This document shows, one piece after another, positions 16,476 to 26,230 of a stretch of DNA of 64,000 nt (its first letter is position 1; each line of letters starts with the position of its first letter). Source of the stretch: Burkholderiaceae bacterium 26. GTDB lineage: Bacteria > Pseudomonadota > Gammaproteobacteria > Burkholderiales > Burkholderiaceae. The notes under the pieces are model-generated. The model was not told where the DNA came from. It did no database searches and worked only from the letters and a program-made list of their open reading frames with translations. The stretch lies in contig JYOB01000009.1 of assembly GCA_000955795.1 (NCBI GenBank), positions 186,001-250,000 on the forward strand, read 5' to 3'. The position numbers and the translations under genes are program-made.

Positions 16476-19199
16476 TTAATTGATGCGGTACTTGAACTCG
16501 CCGTTCTTGCCGACGCCGACTTTGATCTTCTCGACGCTGCCGCCCTCGGCCATGCGCGTCAGCACCGACTCGGCAATCTGCGGAAGCAGCGTGCCGTTGA
16601 GGATGTGATCAACCGCGCGGGCGCCGGCATCCACTTCAGTGCAGCGTGCGAGCACGGATTCAACCAACGCGCTGTCCCACTGGAACGTCGCCTTGTGGTT
16701 AATGGCCACGCGATCGCGGATGCGACCCAGCTTGAGCGTGATGATCTCGGCCAGCACGTCATCGGAAATCGGGTAATACGGCACGACCTTCATGCGCCCC
16801 AGGAACGCAGGCTTGAACGCCTTGTAGAGCGTCGGGCGCAGCTGCTCGGCCAGCGCATCGGTGTCGGGCAGTTCCTCGGCAGACTTGTTCAGGCAGGCCT
16901 GCATGATGGCCTGCGACCCGACGTTCGACGTGAGGATGATGATGGTGTTTCGGAAGTCGATCGGGCGGCCTTCGGCGTCGTCCATCTCACCCTTGTCGAA
17001 TACCTGGAAGAACATCTCCAACACGTCAGGGTGGGCTTTCTCCACTTCATCCAGCAGCACAACGCTGTACGGGTTGCGACGCACGGCTTCGGTCAGGACG
17101 CCGCCTTCGCCATAGCCGACGTACCCTGGTGGCGAGCCCTTGAGGCCCGACACGCTATGCGCCTCCTGGTACTCGCTCATGTTGATGGTGATGAGCTTGC
17201 GTTCGCCGCCGTAGAGAATGTCGGCCAGCGCCAGCGCCGTTTCCGTCTTACCCACGCCCGACGGGCCCGCAAACAGGAATACGCCGCGCGGCTTGTTCGG
17301 GTCTTCCAGGTTGGCGGTGGCGGTGCGCACGCGCTGCGCGATTGCATCCAGCGCGTGGTCCTGCCCGATCACGCGGGCGGCCAGCAGCGGCTTGAGGTTC
17401 AGCACCGTGCGCAGTTCGTCCTTGACCATGCGGCCCAGCGGAATGCCCGTCCAGGCCGAGACGATTTCCGACACGACATGGCCATCCACCTGCAGCGGCA
17501 CCATGGGCGACTCGCCTTGCAGAGCGCGCAGCTCGGCAAGGAGCTTAGCCAGTTCGTCCGGTTCGTCCGCCTTGTCGGCAGCGCGCTTGCGCTTTGGGAT
17601 CGACACAACGTCGCTGTTGGCGGCCACGGGCAGTGCGTCTTCCTCGCCGGCTTGCCCGGCATCGCTTTCGCGCGCCTCGCGCAGCGCCTGAATGCGTGCA
17701 ACCAGCGCGCGCTCCTGCGCCAGGCGTTCGGTGTTCTGCGCGACGCGCTGCTTCAGTTCCGTGCGCTGCTCGTTCAGCGCCTTCAAGCGTGCGTCGTGCT
17801 CGGCGCCGGCGCTTTGCTCGCGCTCCAGGGCGTTGATTTCACCCTGCAGGCGTTCCAACGTTTTCTGGTCGTCTTCAATGGCACCGGGCGTGGCGCTCTG
17901 GCCCAACGCCACCTTGGCGCAGGCGGTGTCCAACACGCTGACGGCCTTGTCCGGCAGTTGGCGGCCGCTGATATAGCGATGCGACAACCGCACCGCCTCG
18001 GTAATCGCCTCATCCAGCACGCGCACACCAAAGTGGCGCTCCATCAGCCCGGCCATGCCACGCAGCATGGCGGCGGCCAGCGGCTCGCTGGGCTCTTCCA
18101 CCTTCACGACCTGGAAGCGGCGTGCCAGCGCGGCATCTTTTTCGAAGTACTTCTTGTATTCACTCCACGTGGTGGCCGCGATCGTGCGCAACTCACCGCG
18201 CGCGAGCGCGGGCTTGAGCAGGTTGGCCGCATCGTTCTGCCCGGCCTGCCCGCCGGCACCAATAATCGTGTGCGCTTCGTCAATGAACAGGATGATCGGC
18301 TTCGGGCTCTTCTTCACCTCGTCGATCACGTTCTTCAGTCGGTTCTCGAATTCGCCCTTGACGCTGGCGCCGGCCTGCAAGAGCCCCATGTCGAGCGTGC
18401 GCAGCGTCACGCCCTGCAGCGGCGGCGGCACGTCGTTGGCAGCGACGCGCAAGGCTAGACCCTCCACCACAGCGGTCTTCCCCACGCCGGCTTCCCCGGT
18501 GAGGATCGGGTTGTTCTGGCGGCGACGCATCAGGATGTCGATCACCTGCCGGATCTCGGCGTCGCGGCCGATCACGGGGTCGATGCGGCCATCGCGCGCG
18601 GATTGGGTCAGGTCGACGGTGAACTGATCCAGCGCCGGTGTGGCCGTCAGCGCAGCCGCCGGCTTTCCGCCTTCGCCTTGCACTGCGCCTTCGCCGTCGT
18701 CGGCAATGTCCACGGCTTGCTCTTGTTCGTCCGAACCGGCGGTCAGTCGATCGAAGTCGTGCTTGAGGCGGTCCGCCTGAACCTGCCCGAACAGGCGCGA
18801 GCCACGTTGCGCGAGCGCCGACAGGCTCGGCTCTGTCAACAGCGCCAGCAGCAGATGGCCGGACCGGATGCGCGTGATTTGCGAATCGAGCGAGGCGATC
18901 AGCCAGCCGTGCTCGAACAGCTTCGGCAGGTACGGCGAGAACGCCGGCGTGCGCGTGTTGCCGGTCTGGAAGCGGCCGATCTCCGCTTCCAGGTCACGTT
19001 GCAGTGCGGCCAGGTCGATGCCGCTAGCACGGGCGGCCACGGCAAAGTCACTGCGGCGGTTTTCCAGCAAGGCCAGGAACAGGTGTTCGAGATCGACCTC
19101 GTAGTTGCCGCGCGCCATGCACAGCGATGCGGCGCGCTCGGCGGCTTGCCGGCTCGTCGCGTTCAGCTTGGCGATCAGGGTTTTGAGTGGGATGGCCAT
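16476..19199 (-). CDS. clpV: ClpV (TssH) AAA+ ATPase of the T6SS
   Basis: The 907-aa protein has an N-terminal Clp repeat domain (about residues 1-150), AAA+ domain 1 with Walker A GEAGVGKT (about 233), a coiled-coil insertion rich in Glu/Arg/Leu (about 440-560), and AAA+ domain 2 with Walker A GPSGVGKT (about 645). The variant N-terminus distinguishes it from the disaggregase ClpB. ClpV binds contracted TssBC sheath and recycles it using ATP. It lies between tssG and vgrG in the leftward operon. Confidence 0.96.
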   Translation of the reverse strand: MAIPLKTLIAKLNATSRQAAERAASLCMARGNYEVDLEHLFLALLENRRSDFAVAARASGIDLAALQRDLEAEIGRFQTGNTRTPAFSPYLPKLFEHGWLIASLDSQITRIRSGHLLLALLTEPSLSALAQRGSRLFGQVQADRLKHDFDRLTAGSDEQEQAVDIADDGEGAVQGEGGKPAAALTATPALDQFTVDLTQSARDGRIDPVIGRDAEIRQVIDILMRRRQNNPILTGEAGVGKTAVVEGLALRVAANDVPPPLQGVTLRTLDMGLLQAGASVKGEFENRLKNVIDEVKKSPKPIILFIDEAHTIIGAGGQAGQNDAANLLKPALARGELRTIAATTWSEYKKYFEKDAALARRFQVVKVEEPSEPLAAAMLRGMAGLMERHFGVRVLDEAITEAVRLSHRYISGRQLPDKAVSVLDTACAKVALGQSATPGAIEDDQKTLERLQGEINALEREQSAGAEHDARLKALNEQRTELKQRVAQNTERLAQERALVARIQALREARESDAGQAGEEDALPVAANSDVVSIPKRKRAADKADEPDELAKLLAELRALQGESPMVPLQVDGHVVSEIVSAWTGIPLGRMVKDELRTVLNLKPLLAARVIGQDHALDAIAQRVRTATANLEDPNKPRGVFLFAGPSGVGKTETALALADILYGGERKLITINMSEYQEAHSVSGLKGSPPGYVGYGEGGVLTEAVRRNPYSVVLLDEVEKAHPDVLEMFFQVFDKGEMDDAEGRPIDFRNTIIILTSNVGSQAIMQACLNKSAEELPDTDALAEQLRPTLYKAFKPAFLGRMKVVPYYPISDDVLAEIITLKLGRIRDRVAINHKATFQWDSALVESVLARCTEVDAGARAVDHILNGTLLPQIAESVLTRMAEGGSVEKIKVGVGKNGEFKYRIN

Positions 19200-19238
19200 G
19201 GCGGCAGCGCTCCGAAAGAATCGATGAATGTGTCGGTA

Positions 19239-20330
19239 TCAATGCAGCGGCGCGAGCGTGTACTGCGCATCGCTGCGGTCCTGCTGCGCGGGGCGGGAGC
19301 ACAGGAAGGTGTCCCAGCCCAGGCGGCCGTCGTTGCTGTTGTCCAGCGTGCTGCCGATCACGTCTTGGTGGCGCAGGATCAGCTTGATCTCAAACTCCAG
19401 CGTGGTGCCGCACAGGATGGTCAGCATCTTTCGCAGTGCCAGCGCGCCAGACGCACCGGGCAGGAAATTGCGGTACTGCGCGCGCTTAAGCGGCCCGACC
19501 CACAGGCGCACCCGCAAGTCGCGCTGCCATACCCGGGCGCCCGCCAACGCCGTGGCGCCCAGCAGGTTATTGGTGCTGCCCAGCCGCGTGTATTGCGACG
19601 CCGGAACGCGATACCACCCGCCGACGAACTGCTCAACTCGCATCGGCGCCTGGAAGTAATCCGACAGCACGCGCTGCAGATACGCCGCAGACACCGGCCG
19701 ATGCCGGATCGCCGTGGCATAACCGGCCAGCGCCTCATCAAGGATCGGCCCCGGCGTGGTGGAAAGATCGCTGCGCAGCGTCCTGTCAGCCGCGCCCGCC
19801 AGCGACAGCAGCAGCGGCAGGTAATGCTTGTTGCTGTCGACTTCGTACTGGAACGGCAGGCGGTATTTTTTCCACGCCAGATAGAACAGCGCGGTCGCCC
19901 GGTTTGAAAAGATGTCGAAGAACGAACGGGCTGCGCGGTCGCGCCACAGGCTTTCGCGCTCGGCCACGATTTCGGTGTAGCGCAGCGGCAAGGCTCCTTG
20001 GCCGCCCAGCATGCCGAAGAACGTGGGCGTGATCGCCAGCGAATCGAGCGCGCCCTCTTCCAGCGCTGCGATGAACGCGGCATCGGTTTCGAGCATCTCG
20101 GCGGTAATGCCCTCGGCCTCGATGTGCTGCAGTTCGCTGGGCGGAAACGAGAGCGAGAGCGTGTTGCGAAAGCTCAGACGCGTGGCCAGCGCCTGCTCGG
20201 GCGCCATGCTGCCTTCGCGTGCGAACAGCTGCTCCAGCAGGCGCACAGCCTGGAAGAATTGGTATCGGTGCGGCTGCTTGAGCAGCCGCCGGATCACACC
20301 AGGATCGATTCGCCGCTGCGGGGTGCGCAT
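19239..20330 (-). CDS. tssG: TssG T6SS baseplate protein
   Basis: The 363-aa protein begins RRLLKQPHRYQFFQAVRLLE, the typical TssG N-terminus, and continues with SLSFPPSELQ and FFDIFSNRATALFYLAWKKY, all conserved in the family. TssG forms the baseplate wedge with TssE, TssF and TssK. The start overlaps the end of tssF by 37 bp, so the pair is likely made together. It is of normal family length. Confidence 0.95.
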   Translation of the reverse strand: MRTPQRRIDPGVIRRLLKQPHRYQFFQAVRLLEQLFAREGSMAPEQALATRLSFRNTLSLSFPPSELQHIEAEGITAEMLETDAAFIAALEEGALDSLAITPTFFGMLGGQGALPLRYTEIVAERESLWRDRAARSFFDIFSNRATALFYLAWKKYRLPFQYEVDSNKHYLPLLLSLAGAADRTLRSDLSTTPGPILDEALAGYATAIRHRPVSAAYLQRVLSDYFQAPMRVEQFVGGWYRVPASQYTRLGSTNNLLGATALAGARVWQRDLRVRLWVGPLKRAQYRNFLPGASGALALRKMLTILCGTTLEFEIKLILRHQDVIGSTLDNSNDGRLGWDTFLCSRPAQQDRSDAQYTLAPLH

Positions 20331-22144
20331 TTGACCAATTCCTTGCCACTGCGGCGCGAGACCGCAATCAACTGCACAAAGCTGTTCATGTGGACGTACA
20401 GGCCGAAGAAGTGATCCAGCACGCGGATGAACCGGTGCATGCCGGTGCCCACAAAGGCGTCTTCATCCAGCGTGAGGCGCACTTCCAGGCCACGCACGAA
20501 GGTGGCGAACGGCTTGCCCGCCAGCCACTGCGTCGCCGGCTGGTAGTCCAGGGCAACGATGCCCTCGATCTGCCGTGCCGAGATCGCGTTGCGCGGCAGA
20601 TCGTGCAGGCGCAGCATCTCTTTCAATGTCGGCAAACCGTTCTGCACGAGCGACAGATGGTTGAGCGCCAGCAGCGAGATCAAACGCCACTGCGCCGCGC
20701 GGCCGCCGCCAAACCGCATGGAAGGCGTCGGCTTGCGCAGGAAGGTGATGTTGCGGGCAATGGAGCTGCCTTCCATCGACAGATCGCCATCGGGCTGCCC
20801 GAACGCCAGCGTCGAAGGCAGGTCGCGGTTCGTGCAGGTGACGGTCAGGCTCAGCGTGTCGGTCTGCGGGCTGGTCGGATCGAAGTGCGTATCGACGATG
20901 GAGATCTCGGTTTCGAACCCCGGGCTGCGCTGCGCGATCAGCTCGTTGCGGCGTGCCAGCCAGTAATGGCCCGCGCGGCCGGGCTCTTCACCGTGATGCA
21001 GGGAATAGAACGGCCGGAACTCCGTGACCTTCTCGTGCGCCGTGGTTTCGCGCACCAGCTGCACGTTGTCGATGGAATAGATGTCAAAGCCGTGCGCGCG
21101 CCGGCTGTCGGCCACCACCGGATAGGCACTGGCCGTATGTTCGATACGGATCGGATCGGCCTTCTGCTGGAACAGATTGACCACGGGCGTGCAATGCAGG
21201 CGCAGGTGCTCAGGTTGAAGGTTCTCAAGCAGGCGCGCAGCATGCGAATCACTGCGCAAGTCTTTCAGCACCAGATGCAGCGTCAGACGGCGCACCGGCA
21301 CGCCCGGCGTCATGCCGCGTCGCAATGCAGCCAGGTCGATATCGAAGAAGTTGAATTTCTCGGCAAAGCTGAAGTGCTCGGTCAGCAGCCGATAGGCCGG
21401 GTGCGAGCGTGCCGGGCAATCGATCAGGGATTCGTCTTCGGTAAAGCCGACTTCGTGCAGGGGCACGGAAATCAGGCGCTTCCAGACGCCTGCGCGTTCG
21501 GCTTCCACATAGCCGGCCGCGGTATGCAGGAACAGCGCGTCGCCGAGCGCGGCCACGAAAGACGGTTCGCCGTCCATGTAGACGCGCAGCTTGTCCATCG
21601 ACAGCGATTCAAAACCGCCGCGTTCGCCCACGTATTCCAGCGTGATCGCAATGGAGCCCGTCGCGCCCTTGGGCAGTTGCACAGCGGCCGGCGCGGACAC
21701 CGCGCGCTCGAATGTTGCACCGGCAACACGCACCGGCGCGAACGTGACGTCGTATGCAGTGCGGAAACGGCATTCGACCTTGCGCACCACGCGTGTGGTG
21801 AGAAACGTGCCGCGTGCGATCGTGACCGGCGCGCTCAGTTGCGCAGCCACGCCGCGCACATCGAAATGCGCCACCGAGCACGATGGAAAGGGCCGCAGGT
21901 AGTGCGGATACAGCACCTCCAGCAGCGCCTCGGTAAATTCGGGGTAGTCGTCGTCAAGCTTCTTGCTGACACGTGCGGTCAGGAAGGCGAACGATTCGAT
22001 CATCCGCTCGACATGCGGATCGTCGCAGCCGTCGCCAGACATGGCGAGGCGGCCGGCGATCTTCGGATACCGCTCGGCGAAGTCGCGCGAGTACCGGCGC
22101 AGGAAGGCCAGTTCTCGTTCGTAATAAGGCAGCAGCTCTTCCAT
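20294..22144 (-). CDS. tssF: TssF T6SS baseplate protein
   Basis: The 616-aa protein starts with the family hallmark LPYYERELAFLRRYSRDFA and continues GRLAMSGDGCDDPHVERMIESFAFL, followed by YPHYLRPFPSCSV. TssF (VasA/ImpG) is the main wedge protein of the baseplate. Length and motif order are normal. A gap of 78 bp separates it from tssE upstream, and I see no gene in that gap. Confidence 0.96.
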   Translation of the reverse strand: MEELLPYYERELAFLRRYSRDFAERYPKIAGRLAMSGDGCDDPHVERMIESFAFLTARVSKKLDDDYPEFTEALLEVLYPHYLRPFPSCSVAHFDVRGVAAQLSAPVTIARGTFLTTRVVRKVECRFRTAYDVTFAPVRVAGATFERAVSAPAAVQLPKGATGSIAITLEYVGERGGFESLSMDKLRVYMDGEPSFVAALGDALFLHTAAGYVEAERAGVWKRLISVPLHEVGFTEDESLIDCPARSHPAYRLLTEHFSFAEKFNFFDIDLAALRRGMTPGVPVRRLTLHLVLKDLRSDSHAARLLENLQPEHLRLHCTPVVNLFQQKADPIRIEHTASAYPVVADSRRAHGFDIYSIDNVQLVRETTAHEKVTEFRPFYSLHHGEEPGRAGHYWLARRNELIAQRSPGFETEISIVDTHFDPTSPQTDTLSLTVTCTNRDLPSTLAFGQPDGDLSMEGSSIARNITFLRKPTPSMRFGGGRAAQWRLISLLALNHLSLVQNGLPTLKEMLRLHDLPRNAISARQIEGIVALDYQPATQWLAGKPFATFVRGLEVRLTLDEDAFVGTGMHRFIRVLDHFFGLYVHMNSFVQLIAVSRRSGKELVKCAPRSGESILV

Positions 22145-22222
22145 TCTTCCTGGCGGTCCGGTGGCGGTCCTGCGGGTGCTTCAGCGTGTTGCGGGTGGTG
22201 CCGTATGCAGGGTCGTGCAATC

Positions 22223-22696
22223 TCAGCCGCGTCCGCGCGACACGGAATACCGCAGCGTCGAGGGTTGCAGCATGGCGTCAAAACTCACGGGCTCGCGAGC
22301 GGGCCCCACCAGCAGCACCGCGCTGATCCCAAAGCACAAGGCGTTGGTCGCGCGCTCATTGATCTCTAGCGACACATTCACATGCTGCAGACGCGGCTCG
22401 TGCCGCTCGATCGCCTTGGTAAGCGACTGGCAGATGTAGTTGCGGTCGTAGAAACTGGCCAGGCTCAGGCCGGAAAAATCGTTCAGGCCATACGTGAGCA
22501 ACGACCGCTTGCATTCCGGCAAGCCGTGCAAGTCCTCCTCTTCCAACACGATGCGCGTGTTGAGCAAGGATTCAATATCGCGTGCCACGGTGCTCTTGAG
22601 TTCTTCAAGTGAGAGCTGGCGCAATGCCGTGGGCATGGGCGCGTGCGGCTCGTCGTCGAAGAGCTTGTCGAGCAGGCTGGGTTCGAAGCCTTTCAT
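22223..22696 (-). CDS. tssE: TssE, gp25-like baseplate protein
   Basis: The 157-aa protein is a small gp25-like wedge component with the usual LLNTR block (residues 44-48), YGLNDFSGLS and the late EPVSFDAM motif. TssE helps start sheath polymerisation on the baseplate. It sits between hcp (69 bp upstream in the direction of transcription) and tssF. The size is typical. Confidence 0.93.
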   Translation of the reverse strand: MKGFEPSLLDKLFDDEPHAPMPTALRQLSLEELKSTVARDIESLLNTRIVLEEEDLHGLPECKRSLLTYGLNDFSGLSLASFYDRNYICQSLTKAIERHEPRLQHVNVSLEINERATNALCFGISAVLLVGPAREPVSFDAMLQPSTLRYSVSRGRG

Positions 22697-22764
22697 ATGC
22701 TGCTAGAAAACAAGATGCCGCAGCACGGCGGCTGCGGCTCTTGTCATCAGGAGAACACCAAACG

Positions 22765-23268
22765 TTAAACCGAGTAGGTCTTGTCGTTCTTGGTGAGGCT
22801 CCAGGCGCCTTGCGAGTTGCCGCCTTGGCCGCCGGCGCTCTTCTGCTGCGTGTACTTCCACTGCACAGCGGCGTAGCGCAGGCTGAAGGTGTCGGTCGGA
22901 ATGCCTTGAGCGACCACTTGCGAATCGACTTCGCTCAGGATGGCGTTCTTCAGCTTGACTTCGAGGTACTTCACGCGGTTGCCTTCGCCGTCTGCGCGGA
23001 AGAACTCGATGGTCACTTCGCCGAAGGTCGTGCCGCCCGAAGCGTGCTGGTACAGCAGCGGGCTGACGACGTCCAGATCCTTCGTGAAGACCATGTCGCG
23101 GTGCTCGCAGCGCTCAGCCGTGTGGCCGCCGGCGGTCGAAGCCGTGGCCGAACGCGGTTGGCTGATTGCTTGCGACCAGCTGTTGATTTCGATCCAGTCC
23201 TTGTGATCCTTGTCTTGCGACTCCCCCTTGATGGCCGGGCTATCGAACTTGACGTAGATATCCTTCAT
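22765..23268 (-). CDS. hcp: Hcp (TssD) T6SS tube protein
   Basis: The 167-aa protein starts MKDIYVKFDSPAIKGES and contains ITINSW-like IEINSWSQAIS, DMVFTKDLDVVSP and YLEVKLKNAILSEV, all standard for Hcp. Hcp hexamers stack into the inner tube and also carry small effectors. The gaps on both sides (105 bp to tssC and 68 bp to tssE) are longer than elsewhere in the operon. This could allow separate expression of this abundant protein, but I see no clear promoter there. Confidence 0.97.
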   Translation of the reverse strand: MKDIYVKFDSPAIKGESQDKDHKDWIEINSWSQAISQPRSATASTAGGHTAERCEHRDMVFTKDLDVVSPLLYQHASGGTTFGEVTIEFFRADGEGNRVKYLEVKLKNAILSEVDSQVVAQGIPTDTFSLRYAAVQWKYTQQKSAGGQGGNSQGAWSLTKNDKTYSV

Positions 23269-23373
23269 ACAGAGACCCTCTTCAATAGATTGGTTGTTGG
23301 TACTGCAACGGGTAACGAGCGTAACGGGTGGTTATGCCCGAACATTCCCCCCCGGGGAGAGTCCGGTCAGGAA

Positions 23374-24858
23374 TTACGAGTTGGCCGACTTGGGCAGATC
23401 CGCCACCAGGCGCAGCGAGATCGACAGTTCATCCAACTGGAAGTGCGGCCGCAGGAACGCCACGGAGCGGTACGTGCCCGGCTTGCCCGGCACTTCCGCC
23501 ACCTGGATCGACGCCTCGCGCAGCGGGAATTGCGCCTTCTGTTCTTGCGTGGCGTTGTCGTCCAGCAGCACGTACTGCGAAATCCAGCGGTTCAGGAACG
23601 TCTCAACGTTCTTGGCCGAGGCAAAGCTGCCGATCTTGTCGCGCATCATCGCCTTCAGGTAATGCGCCACGCGCGATACCGAGAAGATGTACTGCAGCTG
23701 CGCGGACAGGACAGCATTGGCGTTTGCGCTGTCGGAGTCATACTTCTTGGCCTTCTGCGCCGACTGTGCGGCGAAGAACGCGGCGTAGTCCGTGTTCTTG
23801 CAATGCACGAGCGGAATGAAGCCAAGGTCGCTCAGTTCCTTCTCGCGGCGGTCGGTAATGGCGATCTCGGTCGGGCACTTGAGTGCGATTTCGCCGTCGT
23901 CCGTCTTGAAGGTGTGTGTCGGCAGGTCTTCGACCAGGCCGCCACCTTCCACACCGCGGATGGCAGCGCACCAGCCGAAGTCGTCAAACGCTGCCGTCAG
24001 GCGGGCGCCGAACGCCCAAGCGGCGTTGCACCACAGGTACTTGCTGTGATCGGTGCCGTCCACGTCTTCAACAAAGTTGAAGCTCTCGACCACGGTGCCG
24101 TCCTTCGGGTTGTACGGCAGACGGCCCAGGAAACGCGGCAAGGTCAGACCCACGTAGCGCGAATCTTCCGAATCGCGGAACGACTTCCACTTGGCGTATT
24201 CAACCGTGTCGAACACCTTGGCCAGGTCACGCGGCTTGCCCAGGTCGGCAAACGATTCCAGGCCGAGCAACTCAGGCGACGACGACGCAATGAACGGCGC
24301 ATGCGAAGCCGCTGCCACGTGCGCCATCTGCTCGATGAAGTACATGTCTTCGGGCTGACGCGTGACTTCATAGTCGCCAATCAGCGCGCCAAACGGCGCA
24401 CCGCCAAAGGTGCCGAATTCTTCTTCGTAGACCTTCTTGAACAACGCGCTCTGGTCAAACTCGATCGCGGTCTTGAAGTCTTTCGTCAGATCGCGCTTGG
24501 TCGCGTTGAGCGCCTTGATCTTGATCGTCTGGCCGGTACTCGTTTCCTTGACCAGATAGTTCAGGCCGCGCCAGGTGGATTCCAGCTTCTGGAATTCCGG
24601 CGCGTGCATGATTGCGCTCAGTTGCTGCGAGATCAGGCGGTCCAGCTCGGCCACACGTGCATCGAGCGTGGCAGACAGGTTGTCGGACACCACCACGGTG
24701 CCGCTCAGCACCTGGCTTGCGAGCTCGCCGATGATGTCTTTCGCGCGTTCACGCTCGGAGTCGGACTTGGCGACGCGGCTTTGCTCGACGATGCTGTCCA
24801 GCAGGCTCACCTCTTCCGCAACCGAGGCGCCCTGCGCAGCGGATTGGTTCTCAAGCAT
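23374..24858 (-). CDS. tssC: TssC (VipB) T6SS sheath protein
   Basis: The 494-aa protein has the conserved segments ALNATKRDLTKDF, EEFGTFGGAPFGALIGDYE, FLGRLPYNPKDGTVVESFNF and FLRPHFQLDELSISLRLVA at the end. TssC is the large sheath subunit and forms the contractile sheath with TssB. The start overlaps tssB by 8 bp, as is common for the pair. Length and motifs are normal. Confidence 0.97.
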   Translation of the reverse strand: MLENQSAAQGASVAEEVSLLDSIVEQSRVAKSDSERERAKDIIGELASQVLSGTVVVSDNLSATLDARVAELDRLISQQLSAIMHAPEFQKLESTWRGLNYLVKETSTGQTIKIKALNATKRDLTKDFKTAIEFDQSALFKKVYEEEFGTFGGAPFGALIGDYEVTRQPEDMYFIEQMAHVAAASHAPFIASSSPELLGLESFADLGKPRDLAKVFDTVEYAKWKSFRDSEDSRYVGLTLPRFLGRLPYNPKDGTVVESFNFVEDVDGTDHSKYLWCNAAWAFGARLTAAFDDFGWCAAIRGVEGGGLVEDLPTHTFKTDDGEIALKCPTEIAITDRREKELSDLGFIPLVHCKNTDYAAFFAAQSAQKAKKYDSDSANANAVLSAQLQYIFSVSRVAHYLKAMMRDKIGSFASAKNVETFLNRWISQYVLLDDNATQEQKAQFPLREASIQVAEVPGKPGTYRSVAFLRPHFQLDELSISLRLVADLPKSANS

Positions 24859-25363
24859 CCTCGCCCCCGTTTTGCTTGGCGCCCAGCTTCTTCGCGTTTT
24901 CGGTGTTCTTCAACACTTCCGACAGCAGGTCTTCCAGCTTGTCGTTACCGGCCATCTTGTTGCGCAGGTCAGCCAGCTTGGAGCGGGCTTCGAGCAACTT
25001 GCGCAGCGGCTCCACTTGCTCAACCACGGCTTCGGGGCTGAAGTCTTCCAGCGAGCGGAACTTCAGGTCGACGCCAAAGCGGCCGCCGTCTTCCGTCAGC
25101 GTGTTCGGCACCTGGAACGCCGCGCGCGGCTCCACGCCCTTCATCACTTCGTCGAAGTTGTCGCGGTCGATGTTGACGAACTTGCGATCGCGCAGCTTGG
25201 GTTGCTGCACTTCGGATTGGCCCGACAGGTCAGCCACCACGCCCACCACGAATGGCAGCTCCTTCGTCTCGATTGCGTCGCCGATTTCGACGTCATACGT
25301 CAGTTGTACACGCGGCGGACGCACCTTTTGCAGACGCTTCTGTACGCTTTCTTTCTTGGCCAT
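24851..25363 (-). CDS. tssB: TssB (VipA) T6SS sheath protein
   Basis: I chose the ATG at 25363 (170 aa, MAKKESVQKRLQKVRPPRVQ) because it has a strong ribosome-binding site (GGAGGAA) and matches the normal TssB N-terminus. The open frame upstream to 25645 lies inside the neighbouring lipoprotein gene and lacks support. Family motifs include VQLTYDVEIGDAIETKELPF and FVNIDRDNFDEVMKG. TssB pairs with TssC to make the sheath. Confidence 0.96.
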   Translation of the reverse strand: MAKKESVQKRLQKVRPPRVQLTYDVEIGDAIETKELPFVVGVVADLSGQSEVQQPKLRDRKFVNIDRDNFDEVMKGVEPRAAFQVPNTLTEDGGRFGVDLKFRSLEDFSPEAVVEQVEPLRKLLEARSKLADLRNKMAGNDKLEDLLSEVLKNTENAKKLGAKQNGGEDA

Positions 25364-25397
25364 CACGTTCCTCCAGGAATGCGAACCAGCGCTGCGC

Positions 25398-26045
25398 TTA
25401 ACGCAGTGCGCCGAACGGGTCTGCGCTGCCGCTGGCAGCACCGGTAGCAGCTGCAGGCGCAGCAGTGGTGCCGTGCTCAACAGCGTGAGCCGGGCGGCGA
25501 ACAACGCGGGTCGGGCGGCGCACAGGTTGCTTGACAACCGGTTGTTCGCCCGGGAACAGGACCTGCTCACCCAGCGTGTCGCGCAGCATCTTGGCAAGCA
25601 CTTGCGCGTCGGTCTTGACGTCGCCGGCCAGCGCGCTGTCGGCACGCAGCTCTTGCAGCGAACGGCGCGCCACGCGCAGGCCGCTCACAGCCAGGATGCT
25701 CTTGGCTTGGCGATCAGCGTTGTCACGCTGCAGGGCTTCCTCTGCGGCCAGGATGGCCTGCGGGTACTTCTCTGCGCCGAACTGGATCTGCGCGATGCGC
25801 ACCCACGGCTCGTCACGGGTCGGGTTCTGCTTGGCGATCTGCTGGTACAGATCAATCGCCTTGTCCTGCTGGCCGCCCTTGGCCGCAGCTTCCGCCTCCG
25901 ACATGCTCTGGCCGAAGGCCTCGTCGGTTTGGGGCCCAGGGTTGGTAGTCGCGCAACCCGCAAAGAGAGCGGTGGCAGCAGCCAGCACGATGAAGGAACG
26001 GAGAACGGAGGTAGACGAGGATTTGGCCACGGCGAGACTCTTCAA
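25398..26045 (-). CDS. TPR-containing lipoprotein at head of tssB operon
   Basis: This protein of up to 215 aa has an N-terminal signal with lipobox LFAGC (about residues 27-31), then two to three TPR-like helical pairs (about 40-130, for example DKAIDLYQQIAKQNP and YPQAILAAEEALQRD) and a Pro/Arg/Ala-rich tail ending DPFGALR. The frame begins at TTG (26045); a GTG at 26030 is equally good or better. It is the first leftward gene after the promoter at 26124-26153 and lies 34 bp before tssB, so it is probably part of the T6SS. It is not one of the thirteen core Tss proteins, and its role is unknown. Confidence 0.8.
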   Translation of the reverse strand: MKSLAVAKSSSTSVLRSFIVLAAATALFAGCATTNPGPQTDEAFGQSMSEAEAAAKGGQQDKAIDLYQQIAKQNPTRDEPWVRIAQIQFGAEKYPQAILAAEEALQRDNADRQAKSILAVSGLRVARRSLQELRADSALAGDVKTDAQVLAKMLRDTLGEQVLFPGEQPVVKQPVRRPTRVVRRPAHAVEHGTTAAPAAATGAASGSADPFGALR

Positions 26046-26123
26046 AGTTTCAAAGCGGTGTGTCGATACCCAATCAAATTCGCCGGAATTGGCGAGTTAA
26101 ATGTTGGTCTCGACTGGCGCGAA

Positions 26124-26153
26124 ATAGTACACTCCGCTCGTTGCCGTTGACAA
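26124..26153 (-). promoter_or_regulatory. Sigma-70-type promoter for the leftward T6SS operon
   Basis: Read on the minus strand, TTGTCA (26153-26148) and TACTAT (26129-26124) are separated by 18 bp. Each differs from the sigma-70 consensus at one or two positions. Transcription would start near 26117, about 70-90 bp ahead of the TPR lipoprotein start. No other element in this gap matches as well. Confidence 0.6.
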
Positions 26154-26164
26154 CCAAAAACGGA

Positions 26165-26188
26165 TTATTAAGGAACCGAAACATCCTT
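26165..26188 (+). repeat. T6SS control-region repeat, copy 1
   Basis: The first copy of TTATTAAGRAAYSGAAACA spans 26165-26183. With the following bases it forms a symmetric site, AAGGA (26170-26174), nine bases, then TCCTT (26184-26188). The centre, 26179, is about 62 bp upstream of the predicted leftward start site, a usual position for an activator. Confidence 0.6.
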
Positions 26189-26230
26189 TGTATTCAACGC
26201 CTTAGAACCGCACCGGGCAACGATCTCCGA

